This document shows positions 1 through 6,455 of a stretch of 7,118 bases of DNA, in pieces. Position 1 is the stretch's first letter, and each line of letters opens with the position of its first letter. The notes under the pieces were generated by a model, which worked only from the letters and a program-made list of their open reading frames with translations, was not told where the DNA came from and searched no databases. The DNA is from Candidatus Alistipes excrementipullorum (GTDB taxonomy: Bacteria > Bacteroidota > Bacteroidia > Bacteroidales > Rikenellaceae). The translations under genes and the position numbers were made by a program. The stretch lies in NCBI GenBank assembly GCA_019113665.1, contig DXGW01000086.1, positions 1 to 7,118 of the forward strand, read 5' to 3'.

Positions 1-477
1 TTCTCGCGAGAGATACATTACGAGTGCGAGCTTGTGGTTAAGATCAACCGTCTGGCCAAGTGCATCGACCGCCGCTTCGCGCGCCGCTGTTATGACGAGG
101 TGGGGCTCGGCATAGACTTCACGGCCCGCGACCTGCAACGGCAGGCCATAGCCGGGGGATTGCCGTGGGAGGCGTCGAAATGCTTCGACCACTCGGCAGC
201 CATATCGCCGCAGTTCGTTCCGCTGGCCGAACTCGGGAGTATCGGCAACCTCAATTTCAGACTGGAGGTGAACGGCGAGGTACGGCAGAGCGCCAATACG
301 TCGCAGATGATATTCAGCGTCGACGAGATCATCAGCCACGTGTCGCGTTACATGACGCTGCGCATGGGCGACCTCATCTACACGGGCACGCCCCCGGGAG
401 TCGGGCCTGTCCATGTCGGCGACAACCTGCGTGCCACGCTCGAAGGCCATGCGCTGCTCGATTTCGACATAAGATAA
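1..477 (+). CDS. FAHD1-like fumarylacetoacetate hydrolase family protein, 5'-truncated
   Basis: The reading frame is open from base 1 and ends at a TAA at 475-477, leaving 158 residues; the N-terminus lies outside the window. The fragment fits the short (about 200 aa) FAHD1-type branch of the FAH family, so perhaps 40-60 residues are missing. A YECEL motif gives Glu8 and Glu10, and GIDFTARD gives Asp39. Their spacing (2 and 29 residues) equals that of the Mg-binding Glu71, Glu73 and Asp102 of human FAHD1. The GLPW segment and the late GDLIYTGTPPGVGPV block are also family hallmarks. Characterised relatives are cytosolic metal-dependent acylpyruvate hydrolases or oxaloacetate decarboxylases; the substrate here cannot be read from sequence. 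The GH127 gene follows after 25 nt with no visible promoter or terminator between, so co-transcription is likely. A sugar-acid hydrolase role is possible but unproven. Confidence 0.9.
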   Translation, partial: FSREIHYECELVVKINRLAKCIDRRFARRCYDEVGLGIDFTARDLQRQAIAGGLPWEASKCFDHSAAISPQFVPLAELGSIGNLNFRLEVNGEVRQSANTSQMIFSVDEIISHVSRYMTLRMGDLIYTGTPPGVGPVHVGDNLRATLEGHALLDFDIR

Positions 478-502
478 CTAACTCATAATAATTACCGGAC
501 TT

Positions 503-2539
503 ATGAAAAAACTGCTGACACTGATTTTAGCTGCGACCACGCTCGCCGGTTGTTCCTCCGGGGACCGACTTGACGAGGATTTCAAGGCGCGACGCGACGC
601 CTCCATCGACAACCGCGAACTCCTGGCTCCCGAATACGTTCCGTTCTCGCTGGGAGCCATCAAACCCGAAGGGTGGCTCAAATCATGGGCCGACATGGCC
701 GCCGAAGGCATCACAGGCCATCTTGACGAAGTGAACGACACCTTCGGCAAAGGCTGGACCGGCGAAATATTCACCGGACGCGGCATACGCAAGAACGCTA
801 CGGGCTGGCCGCTCGAGCAGTGCGCCTACTGGCTGGACGGCGCCGTAAGACTGGCATACATCACCGACAACAAGCCTCTTGTCGAAAAGGTCAACCGCCG
901 CATGAATATCGTTGTCGACAGCATTCTGGCCTCTCCGCGCAAGGCGTTCGTCTTCTGGACCGACGCAGCCGTCGACTCGGTAGAGGTCAAGCAGCACCGC
1001 TTCAACAACTGGGCATGCTCGCACATGGCCCGCGCACTGCTCGGGTACTATCAGGCTACGGGCAACCCGAAAATCATCGACGCACTGGTCAAAGGCTATA
1101 CGAACATTCCCATACACCCCTATATCAACCAGCGCAAGGGTCACAGCGGATTCGCGCAGATCGAGCCCATGATCGAAATGTACCGCCTGACCGGCAAGGA
1201 GTCGTTCCTCGACTCGCTCCGCGCCGTCAGCCGTAATCCCCACTTCATCAGCCGCATGGAGGATCTGCACAAGAACGGCATGAAGGCCGATCACGGTGTA
1301 GCCGTATCCGAAGACTTCCGCTTCCCGGCAGAACTCTATCTGGTTACGGGAGACCGTACGCTGCTCGAAGTGTCGCAGGCCGGATACGACTCGATGCGCA
1401 AGAACCACCTGCTGCCATACGGAGCCTTCTCGAGCGAGGAGCACCTGGCAGGCATCGGTTCGACCCGCCACACCGAATCGTGCAACATCACCACAGCCGA
1501 GTGGAGCTACGAGAAACTGCTCGAAATCACGGGCGAGTTGCGCTATGCCGACTACATCGAGTCGGTCTTCATCAACGGTGCATCGAACGTCTTCTCGCGC
1601 GACATGAAACTCGTATCGTACTACCAGGCCCCGAACCATGTCGAGGGAGTCTTCCCGGCAGACATTCCCCACGACCCCTATTCGCTCGTGATGGGAACCA
1701 CCGAAAGCTATTACTACCGCCCGTTCGGACATGAAGTGCTCTGCTGCGCCGGCAACTGCAACCGCATAATCCCCTACTACATCATGCACATGTGGCTCGG
1801 AACGAAGGACCACGGCGTGCTGGCATCGCTCTACGGACCGTCGCGCTTCAACGGCGTTGCCGGAAAGCACGACACCCATGTCGAGATAATCGAAACCACG
1901 AACTACCCCTATGACGAGACCATAACACTCGAAGTCAATCCCGAGAAACCCGTCAGTTTCCCGCTCTACATGCGTATCCCGCAGTGGTGCGAAGAGTATG
2001 ACGTCAATGCGGGCGAGAATGCCGAGATCGTACGCGAGGGCAACCTGCTGCGCATAGACCGCAAGTGGAAACAGGGCGACAAGGTGACGCTTACGCTCAA
2101 CATGGAGATCCGTGTAGTCGAAGGCAACGAGACATCGTTCCCGCAGACGCCGCACTTCCGCAACAACCGTCCCATCGCCAAACGTACCGACATAAATGCC
2201 CCGTACGCATGCGTATATTACGGACCGCTGCTCATGGCCCTGCCGCTCAAGGACGAGAACCCCAACAAGCAGGTTGAAGGCCAGAAATGGAACTATGCAC
2301 TCGACCCGGCCAAGGTTGCCGAGGCGAAGGTCGTACGCCGTCCCGTTTCGGAGAGCGACTTCTGGTGCTACGACGCCCCGATTGCACTTGAGGTTGACGC
2401 CGTAGAGTTCGACTGGCGTCCGACACCGACAAGCCCAATGCCCGAAGAGAAGGTCAAGGGCGGCAAGCCGGCGAAGATAACGCTTACGCCATACGCCTCG
2501 TCGAAATTCCACATCTCGATGTTCCCCGTGGCGGAATAA
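503..2539 (+). CDS. GH127-family (DUF1680) glycoside hydrolase lipoprotein, beta-L-arabinofuranosidase-like
   Basis: This is a complete gene of 678 residues. The start is fixed by a lipoprotein signal peptide: MKKLL, a hydrophobic core and an LAGC lipobox, with lipidated Cys17 followed by SSGD and an acidic stretch that could act as a surface-export signal. The rest matches the (alpha/alpha)6-barrel GH127/DUF1680 family. The zinc and catalytic set of the B. longum enzyme HypBA1 (Glu322 acid/base; Glu338, Cys340, Cys417, Cys418) has counterparts here. Glu325 and Cys327 lie in TESC, Cys414-Cys415 lie in LCCAGN, and Glu312 or Glu313 in SSEEH is the likely acid/base. HypBA1 removes beta-L-arabinofuranose with a cysteine nucleophile. 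Other members, such as B. thetaiotaomicron BT1003, act on aceric acid in RG-II, so the exact substrate is open. Length is normal for the family. No SusC/SusD pair is visible here. The gene probably shares a transcript with the upstream FAH-family gene and ends at the 2548-2593 hairpin. Confidence 0.9.
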   Translation: MKKLLTLILAATTLAGCSSGDRLDEDFKARRDASIDNRELLAPEYVPFSLGAIKPEGWLKSWADMAAEGITGHLDEVNDTFGKGWTGEIFTGRGIRKNATGWPLEQCAYWLDGAVRLAYITDNKPLVEKVNRRMNIVVDSILASPRKAFVFWTDAAVDSVEVKQHRFNNWACSHMARALLGYYQATGNPKIIDALVKGYTNIPIHPYINQRKGHSGFAQIEPMIEMYRLTGKESFLDSLRAVSRNPHFISRMEDLHKNGMKADHGVAVSEDFRFPAELYLVTGDRTLLEVSQAGYDSMRKNHLLPYGAFSSEEHLAGIGSTRHTESCNITTAEWSYEKLLEITGELRYADYIESVFINGASNVFSRDMKLVSYYQAPNHVEGVFPADIPHDPYSLVMGTTESYYYRPFGHEVLCCAGNCNRIIPYYIMHMWLGTKDHGVLASLYGPSRFNGVAGKHDTHVEIIETTNYPYDETITLEVNPEKPVSFPLYMRIPQWCEEYDVNAGENAEIVREGNLLRIDRKWKQGDKVTLTLNMEIRVVEGNETSFPQTPHFRNNRPIAKRTDINAPYACVYYGPLLMALPLKDENPNKQVEGQKWNYALDPAKVAEAKVVRRPVSESDFWCYDAPIALEVDAVEFDWRPTPTSPMPEEKVKGGKPAKITLTPYASSKFHISMFPVAE

Positions 2540-2547
2540 AATAGTCA

Positions 2548-2593
2548 AATGAAATCAGCCCCGGTCTTTCGGTAGACCGGGGCTGATTTCATT
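2548..2593. terminator. Perfect 20-bp hairpin, probable bidirectional terminator
   Basis: Arms at 2548-2567 and 2574-2593 are exact reverse complements around a 6-nt loop (TTCGGT). The core is GC-rich and the base is A/T-rich. It starts 8 nt after the GH127 stop and finishes 11 nt before the end of the convergent cupin gene, the right place to end both transcripts. There is no long T-run on either side. The A/T-rich lower stem may partly stand in for one, so termination efficiency is uncertain. Confidence 0.8.
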
Positions 2594-2604
2594 GTAATAC
2601 ACGG

Positions 2605-3054
2605 TTACCACACCACCTTCTCTGCGAGAATTTTGCCGTCGGCCGCGTCTTCAGAAGAGAACGTACCGCCGCGGTATTGCACGCAAAGCATGGTCAGGGG
2701 CTCATCACCGTTATTGCGCACGGAACGGCGGCCGGCAGGGGCAACCCTGACGACACTGCCTTCGGTAACAGGGAAAATCTCTCCGTCCACCTGAAACTCG
2801 CCGTTGCCCGAGAGGAAGAAATAGAGCTCCTCATGAGTTGCATGTGTATGGAGGAACCCTGTTTCGGTGTGCGGTTTGAACAACTGAAAAGAAAACTCGG
2901 CACCGGTAGCACCAACAGCGGCCCCACAGAACACCTTGCCGTCGATATGCACATCTGCGCCGAGCGACATCTCGTAATCCCCCAGATCAGACAACCGTCC
3001 CACGTTCACCGCCGTAAAGTTGTCGGCGGTTGCAATTTTTTTAATCTCTTTCAT
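2605..3054 (-). CDS. Small single-domain cupin protein
   Basis: Starting at the ATG at 3052-3054 gives 149 residues beginning MKEIKKIATADNFTAVN. A single beta-barrel cupin domain covers roughly residues 45-127. Cupin motif 1 is clear: Gly66, His69, His71, Glu76 and Gly83, within HTHATHEELYFFLSG. Motif 2 has Gly99, Pro106 and Gly108, but the usual metal-binding His is Ser111. The metal site therefore has three canonical ligands, or a different fourth one. An in-frame ATG at 3105 would add 17 residues (MGAKYASRVL...) with no cupin character, so I prefer 3054; the promoter at 3124-3154 fits either start. No signal peptide is seen, so it is probably cytosolic. It is divergent to an HxlR-type regulator, its likely controller. 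The biochemical role is unknown: small cupins include isomerases, dioxygenases and binding proteins. Confidence 0.85.
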   Translation of the reverse strand: MKEIKKIATADNFTAVNVGRLSDLGDYEMSLGADVHIDGKVFCGAAVGATGAEFSFQLFKPHTETGFLHTHATHEELYFFLSGNGEFQVDGEIFPVTEGSVVRVAPAGRRSVRNNGDEPLTMLCVQYRGGTFSSEDAADGKILAEKVVW

Positions 3055-3113
3055 AATTCCAGTTTTATAGTTTGTCAATACACGACTTGCATATTTGGCA
3101 CCCATTACTTACT

Positions 3114-3127
3114 TTTGTCGTGACAAA
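3114..3127. promoter_or_regulatory. Candidate operator: TTTGTC-GT-GACAAA dyad
   Basis: Perfect 6-bp half-sites at 3114-3119 and 3122-3127 flank a GT centre. The right half-site lies inside the cupin -7 box (3124-3131), and the left one covers the expected start of transcription. A protein bound here would block the promoter. The divergent HxlR regulator is the obvious candidate, but the assignment is inference. A further TTTGTC occurs at 3071-3076 in the cupin leader. Confidence 0.45.
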
Positions 3128-3154
3128 GTTAAAAAGAGAGTTTTTGTAAAACAA
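3124..3154 (-). promoter_or_regulatory. Bacteroidetes-type promoter for the cupin gene
   Basis: Read on the minus strand, TTG lies at 3154-3152, then 20 nt, then TAACTTTG at 3131-3124. This matches the TAnnTTTG -7 box and TTG -33 element of the Bacteroidetes primary sigma factor. Transcription would start near 3118, giving a leader of about 64 nt before the cupin ATG. Confidence 0.75.
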
Positions 3155-3155
3155 G

Positions 3156-3200
3156 TAGTTACGCCGACCGCAGATAGTTACCCGGAAGTTAGTATTACTA
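3156..3200. repeat. Paired TAGTTAC repeats and a TAGTA-T-TACTA palindrome upstream of hxlR
   Basis: TAGTTAC occurs at 3156-3162 and again at 3175-3181, a 19-nt period, and the following bases are also similar (9 of 11 positions match). A perfect 11-nt palindrome, TAGTATTACTA, follows at 3190-3200. These sit between the cupin promoter and the hxlR start, where an autoregulatory site would be expected. No clear TAnnTTTG box was found for hxlR on the plus strand here, so its promoter is unassigned. Confidence 0.35.
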
Positions 3201-3238
3201 TCTGACAGCGGATTCGGAAAGCAATTTTTTCAAAAAAA

Positions 3239-3586
3239 ATGACAAAAAGGAGCTATGACGGATTTTGCCCCGTACGGCACATACTCGACCGTTTCGGAGA
3301 CAAATGGTCGATGCTGATACTGTCGACCATTCACGAACGCGGGGTCATACGCTTCGGCGAGTTGGGCCGAGCCATACCGGACATCTCGCAGAAGATGCTT
3401 ACCACGACATTGCGCACGCTCGAAACCGACGGCTACATCTCGCGGCACGTATATGCCGAGATACCGCCGCGCGTGGAGTACAGCATGACGGAACTCGGCG
3501 AGACTCTGATTCCCCATCTCGACTCGCTCGTCGCATGGGCTCTGGCCCACAGAAGCGATGTCGAAACAGCCCGGGCCAAACGATAG
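3239..3586 (+). CDS. HxlR-family (DUF24) winged-helix transcriptional regulator
   Basis: This complete gene of 115 residues has the usual size for the family. The start at 3239 follows directly on an A-tract, typical of Bacteroidetes initiation regions that lack a Shine-Dalgarno. The N-terminal FCPVRHILDRFGDKWSMLIL block, a helix-turn-helix around residues 35-65 (IRFGELGRAIPDISQKMLT...LRTLETDGYI) and the wing (PPRVEYSMTELG) make up the HxlR domain. Cys10 in the FCPV motif matches the N-terminal cysteine that YodB and HypR of Bacillus use to sense quinones, diamide or hypochlorite. That cysteine is common in the family, so redox sensing is possible but not shown. The gene is divergent to the cupin gene across 184 nt containing several dyads, which suggests local repression and autoregulation. 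The last residues (ETARAKR) form a short basic tail. Confidence 0.92.
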   Translation: MTKRSYDGFCPVRHILDRFGDKWSMLILSTIHERGVIRFGELGRAIPDISQKMLTTTLRTLETDGYISRHVYAEIPPRVEYSMTELGETLIPHLDSLVAWALAHRSDVETARAKR

Positions 3587-3612
3587 TTCCGAGGAGACTG
3601 CCATCGTGGTCT

Positions 3613-3642
3613 GCCGGCATACAGACGCGGACTGTAGCCGGC
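3613..3642 (+). terminator. Bulged 11-bp hairpin after hxlR, possible terminator
   Basis: GCCGGC (3613-3618) and TACAG (3620-3624) pair with CTGTA (3632-3636) and GCCGGC (3637-3642), with A3619 bulged and a 7-nt loop. It begins 26 nt after the hxlR stop and lies 50 nt before the maf promoter. There is no T-run after it, so it would be a factor-dependent terminator or a 3'-end stabiliser rather than a standard intrinsic terminator. Confidence 0.4.
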
Positions 3643-3691
3643 CATATCCGAACTGCAAAAACAGTGCGAAGCGGAAAACTTTCGGGTTTCG

Positions 3692-3723
3692 TTTGTCTCT
3701 GCGCCATGCTTTTCTTATCTTTG
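3692..3723 (+). promoter_or_regulatory. Bacteroidetes-type promoter for maf-dpp11
   Basis: TTTG at 3692-3695, a 20-nt spacer and TATCTTTG at 3716-3723 match the -33 and -7 elements. Transcription should start near 3729, leaving a leader of only about 13 nt before the maf ATG at 3742. This supports that start over the in-frame ATG at 3706, which lies inside the promoter. Confidence 0.8.
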
Positions 3724-3741
3724 CAAAAACCTGTTACCGCA

Positions 3742-4341
3742 ATGCTCCTTCACGACAAACTTGCAGGCATACGACTGATTCTCGCATCGCATTCGCCGCG
3801 CCGCCGGCAGCTGATCGAAGGCACCGGGTTATCGTTCACACTCGCCGACACATACGAGTACGAAGAGAGATACCCCGCAACGATGCCCGCAGGCGATGTG
3901 GCCGCATATCTTTCCGAGCTCAAGAGCCGCACCTACCCGCAACCGCTCGCCGACAACGAGATACTCGTCACGGCCGACACGACCGTTGTGGTCGGCGGAC
4001 GCGTACTGGGCAAGCCGGCCGACCGCGACGACGCAACAGCCATGCTGCGCCTCATGTCGGGACGCGAACATACGGTCATAACCGGCGTGACACTGCGCTC
4101 GGCCAGGGCGACGCGTACGTTCAAGTCCGAGACCTCGGTACGGTTCCGCGAGATGACGGACGAGGAGATCGCATACTATGTCGACAACTTCCGCCCGTAC
4201 GACAAGGCCGGGGCATACGGCATACAGGAATGGATAGGCTACGTGGCCATCGAACGGATCGAAGGCTCGTTCTACAATGTCATGGGCCTGCCCGTACAGA
4301 AACTTTATACCGAACTGAACGATTTTACCGAACTGCAATGA
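3742..4341 (+). CDS. maf: Maf-family nucleoside triphosphate pyrophosphatase (dTTP/UTP type)
   Basis: A 199-residue protein of normal family length. The phosphate-binding N-terminal motif ASHSPRRRQL covers residues 15-24. VTADTTVVV follows with catalytic Asp79, then GKPADRDDATAMLRLMSGREH and ITGV, and finally DKAGAYGIQ with Asp154 and Lys155. The DKAGAYGIQ block is characteristic of the YhdE/Maf branch, which hydrolyses dTTP, UTP and modified pyrimidine nucleotides to monophosphates, rather than the YceF branch that prefers 7-methyl-GTP. It is a cytosolic house-cleaning enzyme historically linked to septum inhibition. The start follows a dedicated promoter with a very short leader. The stop codon overlaps the start of the S46 peptidase (ATGATG), so the two are almost certainly co-transcribed and translationally coupled, although no direct functional link between them is evident. 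Confidence 0.95.
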   Translation: MLLHDKLAGIRLILASHSPRRRQLIEGTGLSFTLADTYEYEERYPATMPAGDVAAYLSELKSRTYPQPLADNEILVTADTTVVVGGRVLGKPADRDDATAMLRLMSGREHTVITGVTLRSARATRTFKSETSVRFREMTDEEIAYYVDNFRPYDKAGAYGIQEWIGYVAIERIEGSFYNVMGLPVQKLYTELNDFTELQ

Positions 4342-6356
4342 TGAAGAAAATGCTTGTGCTGCTTGCTGCAGCAATGTTCTCGCTGGAGTCGATGGCCGAC
4401 GAAGGCATGTGGCTGCCGAGCCTCATATCGTCACGCATCAAGGAGATGCGCTCGAAAGGGTTCCGCCTGACAGCCAAAGACATCTACGACATAAACAAGG
4501 CCTCGCTCAAGGACGCCGTCGTACTCTTCGGCGGCGGCTGCACCGGCGAACTTGTTTCGGCCGAAGGGCTGCTGCTCACGAACCACCATTGCGGATACGA
4601 TGCCATACAGCGCCTCTCGTCCGTCGAACACGACTATCTCACATACGGATTCTGGGCCATGTCGCGAGCCGAGGAACTGCCGTGCGAGGGCCTTACCGTC
4701 AGTTTTCTCGTCCGCATGGAGGACGTAACAGGCCGTCTGGCCGCAGGCGAGGAGCGCAAGGCCATCATCGACGCGGCCGCAGCCGAGGGCAAGGGTTATT
4801 ACGCCTCGATCGAGGACATGTACTACGGGAACCAGCAGTTTCTCTTCGTCTATCGCCGGTTCAGCGACGTGCGTCTGGTAGGCACCCCGCCATCGTCGAT
4901 AGGCAAGTTCGGCGGCGACACCGACAACTGGATATGGCCGCGCCATACGGGAGACTTCTCCGTTTTCCGCGTCTATGCCGGCAAGGACAACCAGCCCGCC
5001 GCATACTCGCCGGACAACGTCCCCTACAAACCGGCAAGGCACCTGCCCGTCTCGACCAAGGGGGTCGGTGAGGGCGATTTCACGATGATATACGGATTCC
5101 CGGGCAACACGCAGGAGTATGTGATCTCCGATGCCGTCGACTACATAGCAAATGTTTCGGACCCGATGAAGATAGCCCTGCGCACGAAACGCCTCGACAT
5201 CATCTCGGCAGCACAGGCCAGTGATCCCAAACTGCGCATACAGTATGCGGCCAAACACGCCGCCGTAGCCAATGCATGGAAGAAATGGCAGGGCGAGGTG
5301 CTGGGCATAAAGCGTCTGGGTACGGTCGACAAGAAACGCGACTACGAGCGCCGTTTTGCCGCATGGGCCGCCGACAAGCCGCAATATGCCGGTCTTCTCG
5401 ACTCGATGCGGGCGGCATACGCACGACAGGAGGAGAACTACTACCTTTACGAGTTGTATGCCGAGACGCTCATGCCCCTCGAACTGCCGCAGATGGCCGA
5501 ACGGGCGCTCAAGGGTCAGGGCAGCAACACCATGGCCCGCTACTACAAGGATTTCGACCTCGAAACCGACCGTGCGCTGGCCAAAGCCATGCTTGCCGAG
5601 TTCGAGAAACGCGTTCCTGACGGGCGAATGCCTCAAGCGCTGGCCGAAAGGATAGAGCGGCATGGCTCGACCGACGCCTATATCGACTACATATACGACA
5701 ACTCGCTGGCCGGCAGCGAGGAGAGTGTCGCCGGAATCACGGCCGACGACCCGGCAGCCGACTTCCGCAAGGTTGTCACCGATAACTATCCACGCGAATA
5801 CCGTGCCCGCAACCTGAGCGACCTCAAGGATATCAAGCGCTGGTACGGTCCCTACCTCAAGGCGCTGATGGAGTGGGACAAGGAGAGGCCGTTCTACCCC
5901 GACGCCAACCTTACGCTGCGCGTTGCATACGGATCGGTTGCGGGATACGAGTATGCCGACGGCGAATACCACCGCTGTAACACCACTCTCGAAGGCATCA
6001 TCGCCAAGGACAACCCCGAGATTTACGATTACGACGTGCCGCAGGCACTGCGTGACGCATGGGCGGCCAAGGATTACGGACGCTGGGGCGTCGAGCTCAA
6101 CGGCCACATGAGCGTACCGGTATGTTTCCTCGCGACGAACCATACCTCGGGCGGAAATTCCGGTTCGCCGATCATCAACGGACGCGGCGAGCTTGTAGGC
6201 ATAAACTTCGACCGCACATGGCGTTCGACCATGAGCGACGTGGAGTTCGACCCGGAGAAATGCCGCAACATATCGGTTGACATTCGATACGTCCTCTTCG
6301 TCATCGACCGCATAGGCGGAGCATCGTATCTGCTCGACGAAATGACGTTGCGATAG
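4338..6356 (+). CDS. dpp11: S46-family dipeptidyl peptidase, DPP11-type (Asp/Glu-specific)
   Basis: A 672-residue secreted serine peptidase. The signal peptide is MMKKMLVLLAAAMFSLESMA, with probable cleavage before DEGMW, the conserved mature start of S46 enzymes. The catalytic triad is visible. The His is in TNHHCGY (His84, just before the Cys). The Asp is in GGDTDNWIWPRHTGDF (probably Asp206). The Ser is in TSGGNSGSP (Ser608). Eighteen residues after Ser608 is Arg626 (NFDRTW). In P. gingivalis, Arg673 at this position defines DPP11, which removes Asp/Glu-containing dipeptides from peptide N-termini, while Gly defines DPP7. The periplasmic enzyme would feed amino-acid fermentation. It is about 48 residues shorter than P. 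gingivalis DPP11 (720 aa), with the loss spread over the His-Asp and Asp-Ser intervals; no frameshift is seen. The start overlaps the maf stop by 4 nt; ATG at 4341 is an equally good alternative. Confidence 0.93.
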   Translation: MMKKMLVLLAAAMFSLESMADEGMWLPSLISSRIKEMRSKGFRLTAKDIYDINKASLKDAVVLFGGGCTGELVSAEGLLLTNHHCGYDAIQRLSSVEHDYLTYGFWAMSRAEELPCEGLTVSFLVRMEDVTGRLAAGEERKAIIDAAAAEGKGYYASIEDMYYGNQQFLFVYRRFSDVRLVGTPPSSIGKFGGDTDNWIWPRHTGDFSVFRVYAGKDNQPAAYSPDNVPYKPARHLPVSTKGVGEGDFTMIYGFPGNTQEYVISDAVDYIANVSDPMKIALRTKRLDIISAAQASDPKLRIQYAAKHAAVANAWKKWQGEVLGIKRLGTVDKKRDYERRFAAWAADKPQYAGLLDSMRAAYARQEENYYLYELYAETLMPLELPQMAERALKGQGSNTMARYYKDFDLETDRALAKAMLAEFEKRVPDGRMPQALAERIERHGSTDAYIDYIYDNSLAGSEESVAGITADDPAADFRKVVTDNYPREYRARNLSDLKDIKRWYGPYLKALMEWDKERPFYPDANLTLRVAYGSVAGYEYADGEYHRCNTTLEGIIAKDNPEIYDYDVPQALRDAWAAKDYGRWGVELNGHMSVPVCFLATNHTSGGNSGSPIINGRGELVGINFDRTWRSTMSDVEFDPEKCRNISVDIRYVLFVIDRIGGASYLLDEMTLR

Positions 6357-6405
6357 GTCTCCTGCAAGAATTTATCGGGCATAATGCAAAAAATTGTCCG
6401 AAAAA

Positions 6406-6437
6406 TTTGCGAGAACGCAAAATAGTCAATATATTTG
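6406..6437 (+). promoter_or_regulatory. Bacteroidetes-type promoter for tRNA-Leu
   Basis: TTTG at 6406-6409, a 20-nt A-rich spacer and TATATTTG at 6430-6437 match the -33 and -7 elements. The predicted start near 6443 is about 13 nt before the mature tRNA 5' end. No separate terminator for the peptidase gene is seen in the 49 nt between its stop and this promoter. Confidence 0.8.
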
Positions 6438-6455
6438 CACGCTCAAAAGTAGTAA

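Noticed and set aside
683..2548. A 621-codon open frame antisense to the GH127 gene
   Set aside because: It mirrors a clearly real, motif-rich gene. Long antisense frames arise in GC-rich DNA with strong codon bias, and the translation shows no recognisable domain.
3055..3105. A longer cupin start adding 17 residues
   Set aside because: The extra residues show no family character and the start at 3054 gives a typical cupin N-terminus. The predicted transcript does include 3105, so the longer form is not strictly excluded.
3221..3238. GCAATTTTTT shared between the cupin start region and the hxlR leader
   Set aside because: In the cupin it simply encodes Lys-Lys-Ile-Ala, and the hxlR copy is an A/T tract common before Bacteroidetes start codons. 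The match is too short and low in complexity.
3265..3741. N-terminal extension of Maf, including an ATG at 3706
   Set aside because: Nearly all of it shadows hxlR and the promoter, and transcription is predicted to begin after 3706. Maf proteins normally start a few residues before the SxSPRR motif.
3558..4337. Upstream in-frame extension of the peptidase through the maf gene
   Set aside because: The extension is Arg/His-rich shadow sequence. A signal peptide starts at 4338, and the maf frame over the same bases is a clear Maf protein.
4431..6143. A 570-codon open frame antisense to the S46 peptidase
   Set aside because: It has the same cause; the sense strand has an intact signal peptide and catalytic triad, and the antisense product looks like no known family.
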